The translations under genes and the position numbers were made by a program. The notes below the pieces were generated by a model. That model made no database searches. It was not told the origin of the DNA and saw only the letters and a program-made list of their open reading frames with translations. Shown piece after piece: positions 29,785 to 36,395 of a DNA stretch of 64,000 nt. How positions within the stretch are numbered: the first letter of the stretch is position 1; every line of letters begins with the position of its first letter. The stretch is from Candidatus Eisenbacteria bacterium (lineage in GTDB: Bacteria; Eisenbacteria; RBG-16-71-46; CAIMUX01; JAHJDP01), in NCBI GenBank assembly GCA_018831195.1, contig JAHJDP010000056.1:1-64000 (forward strand), read 5' to 3'.

Positions 29785-31119
29785 ATGTTTGAGCAACTGA
29801 GTGAGCGACTGGATGGGATTTTCGCTCGCCTGAAAGGTCACGGCAAACTAACACCAGACAATGTCCGCGACAGCCTGCGCGATGTTCGCCGGGCTCTGCT
29901 GGAAGCCGATGTTAATTTTAAAGTCGCCAAAGAATTGATCGCCCGCGTCGAGACAGTGGCCGCCGGACAGGAGGTTCTGAAGAGCCTCACGCCGGGGGCC
30001 CAAGTCGTCAAAGTCGTTCACGACACTCTCATCGGCATTCTTGGTTCCTCCACCGCCGGGCTGCCGGATGCCAAATTCCCGCCCCGCCGTATCCTCATGG
30101 TGGGGTTGCAGGGCTCCGGTAAGACCACGACAACAGCGAAACTCAGCGCGTGGCTGCGCCGCCAGAAGCGCATCCCCGCCATGGCGGCCTGTGATTTGCA
30201 GCGGCCCGCCGCCATTGATCAATTGGAGATCTTAGGCAAGGAATTGGATCTCCGTGTTTATGTCGATCGGAATTCCAAGGACCCGGTCAAAGTCGCCCGG
30301 GATGCGGTGACATGGGCCCGTCAAGAAGGGGTCGACGATCTTTTGATCGACACCGCCGGGCGGTTGCAGGTTGACGAAGAGCTTATGGAGCAGCTGGTCT
30401 CCGTGCGGGATGCCGTATCCCCCGATTCGATTCTTCTCGTCGTGGATGGGATGACAGGGCAGGAAGCCGTCTCGGTCGCCCAGTCCTTTCATCAGAAGTT
30501 GACGCTTCAGGGAACGATCCTCACGAAAATGGATGGAGACGCCCGCGGCGGCGCCGCCTTGAGCATCCGTCATGTGACCGGTGTTCCCATCCTCTATATG
30601 GGGGTTGGTGAAAAGACCTCGGCCCTCGAGGTTTTCCATCCCGACCGGATGGCCTCCCGGATTTTGGGGATGGGTGATGTTTTAACCCTTGTTGAGCGGG
30701 CTCAATCGGTTGTGGATCAGGACCAGGCATTGAAGCTTCAGGAGAAGCTGAAGCACCAGGCCTTCACCCTGGAGGATTTTATGGATCAGATCCGCCAGGT
30801 TCGCAAGATGGGTCCCCTCGAGGATATCATGAAGATGATCCCCGGAATGGGGGGGAAGGCTCTTAAGGGGGTTCAGATCGATCCCAAGGAGCTGGGCCGC
30901 GTGGAGGCGATGATTCGATCGATGACACCGGCGGAGCGCCGGCGGCCGGAAATTATCAATGGAAGCCGTCGAAAGCGAATCGCCAAGGGGAGCGGCACGA
31001 CGGTTCAGATGCTCAACAGGCTCCTCAAGGATTTTGACCAGATGCGTAAGATGATGGGGCAGATGGCGAAAGGAAAGGGCTTCGGGGGTTTCAATATGAT
31101 GAGGGCCCGCCGGAGATAA
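29785..31119 (+). CDS. ffh: Signal recognition particle protein Ffh
   Basis: 444 residues. SRP54-type GTPase that binds signal sequences and 4.5S RNA and targets membrane proteins to FtsY. The N domain (1 to about 85) is followed by the G domain with G1 GLQGSGKTT (108-116), DTAGRL and TKMDGDARGG. The methionine-rich M domain (about 310-444) includes the RNA-binding helix-turn SRRKRIAKGSGTTVQ. The ffh-rpsP-khpA-rimM-trmD-rplS order downstream is one of the most conserved bacterial clusters. It starts 83 nt after rpe. Confidence 0.97.
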   Translation: MFEQLSERLDGIFARLKGHGKLTPDNVRDSLRDVRRALLEADVNFKVAKELIARVETVAAGQEVLKSLTPGAQVVKVVHDTLIGILGSSTAGLPDAKFPPRRILMVGLQGSGKTTTTAKLSAWLRRQKRIPAMAACDLQRPAAIDQLEILGKELDLRVYVDRNSKDPVKVARDAVTWARQEGVDDLLIDTAGRLQVDEELMEQLVSVRDAVSPDSILLVVDGMTGQEAVSVAQSFHQKLTLQGTILTKMDGDARGGAALSIRHVTGVPILYMGVGEKTSALEVFHPDRMASRILGMGDVLTLVERAQSVVDQDQALKLQEKLKHQAFTLEDFMDQIRQVRKMGPLEDIMKMIPGMGGKALKGVQIDPKELGRVEAMIRSMTPAERRRPEIINGSRRKRIAKGSGTTVQMLNRLLKDFDQMRKMMGQMAKGKGFGGFNMMRARRR

Positions 31120-31308
31120 TCCTTGCAACGGGATGCGCCACGCCATTCAATAGCGGAAATTCCCGCCAACTCCGTTTTTATTTGAGATAGAAACGGTCTT
31201 CCCTTTGGAAGATGGTTGTCGTATCCTGCTATTTTGTATCTGTTTCACAGAAATTTGGTGAGAGGGGAAAAAACCCCCGACCAGGTTATGTAATAAGGAG
31301 GACCAGTA

Positions 31309-31716
31309 GTGGCGGTCGTTATTCGAATGCAGCGGGTCGGCACCCGCAATCGTCCCTTTTGGCATATTGTTGCGGCAGATTCCCGCATGAAACGTGATGG
31401 TCGATTCCTTGAAAAGTTGGGCCACTACGATCCGGTTCCCAATCCTCAGGTCATTCAACTCGATTTGGAGAAAGTGGATTCCTGGGTCAAGAAAGGCGCC
31501 AAGCCATCGGTCAAGGTTGCGAGCCTGATGAGGCTGGTGGCGCGGGGCGGCCCGATCGCGACCGTCACGGAACCAAAGGTGGCGCCGGTTGTAGAGGCAA
31601 AGATTCCAGAGGCCGAAGCACCCATCGAAGCCAAGACTCAGGCAGAGGTCACAGAGCCGACACCCGAGGCCGCGGAGGTGACGCCGGCGGTTGAAGAAGA
31701 GAAGCCAGCGGAATAA
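31309..31716 (+). CDS. rpsP: Ribosomal protein bS16 with acidic C-terminal extension
   Basis: 135 residues, against about 80-90 for most bS16. Residues 1 to about 83 are a normal S16 (VVIRMQRVGTRNRPFWHIV, KRDGRFLEKLGHYDP). The remaining 50 residues are almost only Ala, Pro, Glu, Val and Thr and strongly acidic, so probably disordered; such tails occur in S16 of several phyla. The GTG start has AAGGAGG 7 nt upstream. A 189-nt gap before it contains a 6-bp hairpin (31197-31212) and no gene. Confidence 0.96.
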   Translation: MAVVIRMQRVGTRNRPFWHIVAADSRMKRDGRFLEKLGHYDPVPNPQVIQLDLEKVDSWVKKGAKPSVKVASLMRLVARGGPIATVTEPKVAPVVEAKIPEAEAPIEAKTQAEVTEPTPEAAEVTPAVEEEKPAE

Positions 31717-31825
31717 CCCGACGAGTGAACAAACAGGCGACGTTTCGGGGAGGCTCTAAAGAGAGGCTCTCTGACAACCCGCGACGCGAGGGCTTCGCCG
31801 AGCCCAGCAGGAGGTGAAAACGAAA

Positions 31826-32056
31826 ATGAAAGCTCTTATCGAATATATTACCAAGGCTTTGGTTGATAAACCTGATGAAGTGGAAGTTCGCGAAGTCGTT
31901 GGCGAAAAGACAACGGTTTATGAGCTACGTGTCGGTGATGGCGATCTTGGAAAGGTCATCGGCAAGCACGGAAGGACGATCCGGGCTATCCGTACTCTGC
32001 TGAGTGCTTCCGCCACAAAGGCGAACAAGCGAGCTGTTCTGGAGATTCTCGAGTAG
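31826..32056 (+). CDS. khpA: KH-domain RNA-binding protein KhpA
   Basis: 76 residues from ATG 31826. A GTG at 31814 is in frame, but it lies inside the Shine-Dalgarno sequence AGGAGGTGA (31809-31817), which has the right 8-nt spacing for 31826. A single KH domain with the GKHGRT (GxxG) loop near residues 46-51, formerly YlqC/UPF0109. KhpA works with KhpB/Jag in RNA binding and cell-division control in Gram-positive bacteria. Its place between rpsP and rimM is the conserved one. Confidence 0.94.
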   Translation: MKALIEYITKALVDKPDEVEVREVVGEKTTVYELRVGDGDLGKVIGKHGRTIRAIRTLLSASATKANKRAVLEILE

Positions 32057-32091
32057 GTCGAGACGCCGTCTCTTCCCTATAAGATCCGCCG

Positions 32092-32616
32092 ATGATGCAA
32101 AAGGATTCTTCATGGGTCGCCGTGGGCAGAATCCGCAAGCCTTTTGGCTTGAAAGGTGAAGTCGCGGTGGAGGCTTTGGGGGAAACGGTTGAACATTTGC
32201 AGCCCGGCCAGGAACTCTTCCTTCGTCAGCATAATGGTGAACGATTGCGCCTGGTCGTAGCCGGTCTCAAGATTCTCACAAGGAAAATCGTTCTTTCTTT
32301 TGAGGGTATTGAGAATGTCGACGATGTAGAAAAGTGGCGCGGGTGCCCTCTTGAGATGTCCCCGGCCGAATTGCCGGAGCTGGAACCGGATCAATTCTAC
32401 TTCTATCAGTTGCTCGGTCTGGATGTCACGGATGCTTCCGGCCGGCCGGTTGGGATTGTTAAAGATGTCATGGAGGGACCGGCCCAACCCCTCCTCGTTA
32501 TCAAGAGCGCCGGTAAAGAGATTTTGATCCCCTTCGTGGGGGATTTCATCCAACAAGTGGATCTTGAAGATGGCGTCATCCATTTGGGGGATGTGCAGGG
32601 TTTGCTGGAGTTATGA
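32092..32616 (+). CDS. rimM: Ribosome maturation factor RimM
   Basis: 174 residues. Assists maturation of the 30S head by binding uS19. N-terminal RimM barrel with VAVGRIRKPFGLKGEVAVE (about 9-27) and C-terminal PRC-barrel starting near FYFYQLLGLDV (about 102-112) through ILIPFVGDFIQQVD. The first two codons are both ATG and the ribosome binding site is weak, so either could be used. It overlaps trmD by 4 bp. Confidence 0.95.
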   Translation: MMQKDSSWVAVGRIRKPFGLKGEVAVEALGETVEHLQPGQELFLRQHNGERLRLVVAGLKILTRKIVLSFEGIENVDDVEKWRGCPLEMSPAELPELEPDQFYFYQLLGLDVTDASGRPVGIVKDVMEGPAQPLLVIKSAGKEILIPFVGDFIQQVDLEDGVIHLGDVQGLLEL

Positions 32617-33374
32617 GCCGGGATCCTTACCGCATCTGGATCCTGTCCGGTTTGCCCGGTGTTCTGACGGGGGCAATGGAGGAGGGGATCCTCCGGATTG
32701 CCCAGGAAAAGGGACTGGCTCGGGTCCAGGTGATCAATCTTCGGGATCATACCGATGATCGGCACCGGACCATTGATGATGCGCCCTACGGGGGCGGCCC
32801 GGGAATGATCCTGATGGTGGAGCCGGTGATTCGGGCGTTACGCGCCCTGCCGGAGGCCGATGGGAACCGGGAAGTGTTTCTCCTTTCGCCGCGTGGGGAG
32901 ACGCTTGTACAGAAAAGAGTTGAAGAGCTTTCCAAGCTCGACGAACTCGTACTGATTTGTGGTCGATATAAAGGAGTGGATGAGCGGATCCGCACCTACA
33001 TCACCGGTGAGTTGAGTCTCGGTGACTATGTTTTGTCCGGGGGAGAACTTGCAGCGGCCGTCATCGCCGATGCGATTGTAAGGTTGTTGCCTGATGTTTT
33101 GGGGTGTTACGACTCTGCCTTGGGCGATTCTTTTACATCCGGGCTGTTGGATAGCAGTTATTATACACGCCCGGAAGTATTCGATGGTTTGAGTGTCCCG
33201 CCGGTTCTTCTCTCCGGCCATCACGGCAAGGTTGAGAAGTGGCGGCGAATGGATTCTCTGCAAAGGACTCTGATCCATCGTCCCGATCTGTTGGAAGGGA
33301 GCGAATTGACACCTGAGGATCAGGCCCATCTCCGCAAACTGGGATGGGAACCGATTGAACGGTGTGATACTTGA
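32613..33374 (+). CDS. trmD: tRNA (guanine-37-N1)-methyltransferase TrmD
   Basis: 253 residues, SPOUT-class knotted enzyme making m1G37. The RHRTIDDAPYGGGPGM-type segment (51-65), GRYKGVDERI (117-126) and the knot motif SLGDYVLSGGE (135-145) are present. The very N-terminus is divergent: it reads WILSGLPGVLTGAMEEG where most TrmD have a TLFPEMF-like sequence. The start ATG overlaps the rimM stop (ATGA), showing tight coupling. Confidence 0.96.
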   Translation: MSRDPYRIWILSGLPGVLTGAMEEGILRIAQEKGLARVQVINLRDHTDDRHRTIDDAPYGGGPGMILMVEPVIRALRALPEADGNREVFLLSPRGETLVQKRVEELSKLDELVLICGRYKGVDERIRTYITGELSLGDYVLSGGELAAAVIADAIVRLLPDVLGCYDSALGDSFTSGLLDSSYYTRPEVFDGLSVPPVLLSGHHGKVEKWRRMDSLQRTLIHRPDLLEGSELTPEDQAHLRKLGWEPIERCDT

Positions 33375-33444
33375 GAGCGAGGAAACGATGTACCGGCCTC
33401 CGAAAACTGATATTGAGCGCCGGACGCTAGGGAGGAGATGAAGT

Positions 33445-33786
33445 ATGGACGTCATCCGGCAGATTGAGGCCAAACAGATTCGGGAAGATGTCCCCGAATT
33501 TATTCCCGGGGATACGGTTCGTGTTCATGTTAAAGTCGTTGAAGGCGACAAGGAGCGCGTTCAGATCTTCCAGGGTGTCGTAATCGCCAAGCAGGGACCC
33601 GGCTCCCGTGAAACCTTTACCGTTCGTAAGATCAGCGGCGGTATCGGTGTCGAGCGCGTCTTCCCGATTCATTCGCCGAATTTGGCAAAGATCGAGGTGA
33701 CGCGGCGCGGACGTGTCCGCCGGGCGAAATTGTATTACCTCCGCCACAAGTCAGGGAAACAGGCCAGGATCCGCGAGAAGCGGTAG
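33445..33786 (+). CDS. rplS: Ribosomal protein bL19
   Basis: 113 residues, normal length. Typical N-terminal [16 protein letters not shown]-like sequence (here residues 15-30), [20 protein letters not shown], and the C-terminal [31 protein letters not shown] (33431-33437) is 7 nt before the ATG. Last ribosomal gene of the ffh-trmD group, followed by rnhB after 5 nt. Confidence 0.97.
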   Translation: MDVIRQIEAKQIREDVPEFIPGDTVRVHVKVVEGDKERVQIFQGVVIAKQGPGSRETFTVRKISGGIGVERVFPIHSPNLAKIEVTRRGRVRRAKLYYLRHKSGKQARIREKR

Positions 33787-33791
33787 ACCTC

Positions 33792-34454
33792 ATGGCCCGT
33801 TCCGGTGGGTCCGCGCTTCCGGACAGCCGTTGGGAGACCAAGCTGCGGCGGGCGGGCCTCAACCCCGTCGCTGGAGTTGATGAAGCCGGCAGGGGATGCT
33901 TGGCCGGTCCGGTTGTTGCAGCGGCTGTCATTCTGTCGCCCGGAACAAGGCTTCCCGGTTTGAATGATTCGAAAAAGCTGTCTCTTACGCAGCGCGAGCA
34001 AATGTTCGCGCTGTTGTCTTCCCGGGCCGAATATTTGACATGGGCTTGGTCCGGTCCCCGTGAGATCGATCGATTCAATATTCTTCAAGCGACTTTCATG
34101 GCGATGCGCCGGGCCCTTTCCCGGCTGCCTGTGCTTCCCGCGATGGTTCTGGTGGATGGATCGATGACGATCCCGGGATGGTCTGGACCTCAGGAGGCGC
34201 TGATTCGAGGCGACGGCCGATGCCGATCGATTGCGGCGGCGGGGGTCGTCGCCAAGGTTGTGCGGGACCGGCTTATGGAGCGCTGTCACAATCTCTACCC
34301 CCAATTCGGATTTAATAACAATCGCGGCTATGGAACGCCTGATCATCTCCTTGCCCTGATGTTGAAGGGGCCATGCCCGCTGCATCGCCGCTCCTTTGCG
34401 CCGGTGGCCATGACCCGGCAGGGCTTTTTTCTCCAAACGCCGCCATCCGCCTAG
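33792..34454 (+). CDS. rnhB: Ribonuclease HII
   Basis: 220 residues. Removes ribonucleotides from DNA and RNA-DNA hybrids. The catalytic acidic residues are visible: D and E of GVDEAGRGCLAGP (about 28-40), D of VLVDGS (about 119-124) and D in AKVVRDRL. The GRG motif for ribonucleotide recognition is intact. The motif usually written AAASVVAKV reads AAAGVVAKV here. The rplS-rnhB-yraN order is common. Confidence 0.95.
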   Translation: MARSGGSALPDSRWETKLRRAGLNPVAGVDEAGRGCLAGPVVAAAVILSPGTRLPGLNDSKKLSLTQREQMFALLSSRAEYLTWAWSGPREIDRFNILQATFMAMRRALSRLPVLPAMVLVDGSMTIPGWSGPQEALIRGDGRCRSIAAAGVVAKVVRDRLMERCHNLYPQFGFNNNRGYGTPDHLLALMLKGPCPLHRRSFAPVAMTRQGFFLQTPPSA

Positions 34455-34515
34455 AACACCTCTGGCACACTCCTTGTATATTCTCTTTCTCAGGAAAATG
34501 TCGAGGAGAGAACAT

Positions 34516-34899
34516 ATGACTGGCAGTGACCGCCTGAGCTTGGGACATTGGGGGGAGGATCTGGCCGCCTGTTTTCTCAAGGGATTGGGTTGCGAGATAC
34601 TCGAACGGAACCTTCGATTTGGACCGCTGGAGGTCGATCTCGTGATCCGCGAAGGAAAGACGATCGCCATGGTGGAGGTAAGGCTCCGCTCTGATCATTC
34701 GCATGGCCGGCCGGAGGAGACGGTTGGTTTCAGAAAACGGCGGACTCTTGATCGGGCATGGAGAGAGATCGCCAAGAGGTATCCTGAGGTGAGTTGGATC
34801 CGGATCGATATTCTCGCCATCAGCCGATTGGGGAAGCGCCAGGTTCAGATCCGTCACTTCCCCAATGCCTGGAAACCGCTCGGGACTCAGATATTTTAA
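34516..34899 (+). CDS. yraN: YraN/UPF0102 family nuclease-fold protein
   Basis: 127 residues from ATG 34516, which has GAGGAGAG 5 nt upstream. The family pattern is visible: LGHWGEDLAACFLKGLGCEILERNLR then a GxxExDLV and VEVR core (positions about 8-57), matching the restriction-endonuclease-like fold with E, D and ExK-type residues; the last is VEVR instead of VEVK. Function is unknown, although the fold suggests a nucleic-acid enzyme. It ends 17 nt before a convergent gene. Confidence 0.88.
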   Translation: MTGSDRLSLGHWGEDLAACFLKGLGCEILERNLRFGPLEVDLVIREGKTIAMVEVRLRSDHSHGRPEETVGFRKRRTLDRAWREIAKRYPEVSWIRIDILAISRLGKRQVQIRHFPNAWKPLGTQIF

Positions 34900-34916
34900 A
34901 TCCGCCCGCGAATCTC

Positions 34917-36173
34917 TTACTCAGGGAGCCGGTAACAGATAACCTGCTGGGGCGAGGCCTCCTCATCATCTTCCGCTGTCAGGGTGCCGGACCCGAATTG
35001 AGCGGCCAAGGCATCGATGAAACCGGTAACCAATACAACTCTTCTGTTTCCGAGGAAGAAAAGAGTATCGCTCAATCCATTCCCCTCACCGGCGAAAGAG
35101 ACCTGTTCAATGAAATGTCCGCCGGCGTCAAAGTGATCATAGGTCGCTATGATTCCTTGCGGCTGATGACGGCAGCCGCGGCTGGTGAGGACCCAAAGCT
35201 GGCCGTCGGGGGTGACCTGAAGCCCCCGTTGGAAGTGGGCGATAGCGGGCTCGGTTTCTTCGAGATCAAAGGAGACCTGGAGGTTAGGATTGGCGACGGC
35301 GCTCTCATAGAGCCGCCGCAGCCGGTCGGTATCCGCTTGTTCACGCTTCAGTGGTTCGTAAGCGCGTTCAATGATCCGCTCGACCTTCCCATCCGGAGAG
35401 AAGACGGTGATGGCATATTGATCGCGATCAGCATAAACATAAGTGCGCCCATTGGCGTCGACGCCGAAGCCCCACCAGAAAGAGGGCGTATGCTCTTTTT
35501 CGATGAATGTGAAATTGTTAAAATCAAACATTGAGTTCAACGTCATGTAGTTGGCCGTCTCTTCTCCGCTCATCTTGAAACCAGACAGGAAATAGATTCG
35601 TTTTTGGGTGCCCGGTGTGTCTCCGGGTTTCGATATTTCCCCGGAGATCACGATATGATCCCCTCCGCCGGCGGCGGCGGTCAGGCCTGTGAACCCTCCC
35701 TCCGTCGGCTTTTCGCTGCCGGGGATGAGTGAGCCCTTTGGGTTGTTTTCCATGTCGACCATCGTGATCTTGCCCGGAAACTCCTCGACGCAGGCGACGC
35801 TGCCATCGGGCATTAGAAGCATATCGCGGGGGCCTTGAACCTCCCCTGGTCCCTCACCTTGCCGGAAGAGGGTTTTTAAAAGTTCGCCGGTGGGGGAGTA
35901 GATATGAACATGGCAAAGCTGCGCATCGAGAACATAAACATTTCCATCGCTATCGCCGCAAATCTTGCTGATGAGACCGAAGAGGATCTCCTCGTCCTCA
36001 CCCCCGATCCGCCAGACCTCTTCCAGGTTGACCGTCTTAACTCCCTGGCTCGGTGAAGCGCTGTTTTGTATATGGAGTACGCCGTCGATGGTTGTTTCCT
36101 TGCCGGCAAAGGCTGGACCGGCCAGAATCACGAAAATTCCCAACATCAGAAAATTCACTCGTCTTTTTAGCAT
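34917..36173 (-). CDS. Secreted six-bladed beta-propeller-like protein
   Basis: 418 residues with a signal peptide (about 1-23, ending AGPAFA). Repeating blade-like units such as DSDGNVYVLDAQLCHVHIYSP, MLLMPDGSVACVEE, DANGRTYVYADRDQYAITVFSP and VTPDGQLWVLTSRGC are typical of NHL/TolB-like six-bladed propellers. Such periplasmic proteins are abundant in FCB bacteria, often as ligand-binding or carbohydrate-related proteins; no catalytic residues can be named. GGGAGGGG directly upstream supports the ATG. It is divergent from the RyR/AAA+ gene, with 222 nt between them. Confidence 0.8.
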   Translation of the reverse strand: MLKRRVNFLMLGIFVILAGPAFAGKETTIDGVLHIQNSASPSQGVKTVNLEEVWRIGGEDEEILFGLISKICGDSDGNVYVLDAQLCHVHIYSPTGELLKTLFRQGEGPGEVQGPRDMLLMPDGSVACVEEFPGKITMVDMENNPKGSLIPGSEKPTEGGFTGLTAAAGGGDHIVISGEISKPGDTPGTQKRIYFLSGFKMSGEETANYMTLNSMFDFNNFTFIEKEHTPSFWWGFGVDANGRTYVYADRDQYAITVFSPDGKVERIIERAYEPLKREQADTDRLRRLYESAVANPNLQVSFDLEETEPAIAHFQRGLQVTPDGQLWVLTSRGCRHQPQGIIATYDHFDAGGHFIEQVSFAGEGNGLSDTLFFLGNRRVVLVTGFIDALAAQFGSGTLTAEDDEEASPQQVICYRLPE

Positions 36174-36321
36174 ATCCCCTCCCCCAAATCATTCCCCGGC
36201 CTCATGCGGAAAATCCCCATGAGTGACCCATTATATCCACACCCTTAATAATCACGATAGTTTACGCCGTAAGGTTCCCTTTTGGGCGGGATTTCTCTCA
36301 ATCTGGGATGTAGTCTCTATC

Positions 36322-36338
36322 CCGAAGGTAACTTTCGG
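36322..36338 (+). other. Small hairpin in the 5' leader of the RyR/AAA+ gene
   Basis: CCGAAGG-TAA-CTTTCGG forms a 7-bp stem with one G-U pair, 58 nt before the start codon. No T tract follows, so it is not a terminator. The rest of the 36174-36395 gap shows a TATAAT on the minus strand (36230-36235) that could serve the propeller gene, without a clear -35. Confidence 0.3.
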
Positions 36339-36395
36339 CCGGGCGAGAATCCATAGAGAGTTTGAAGGCTCCACATCGGAGAACAAGGAGATGGG

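Noticed and set aside
31195-31212. Hairpin before rpsP as a ffh terminator
   Set aside because: The 6-bp stem TCTTCC-CTTT-GGAAGA is not followed by a T tract, so termination there is not supported.
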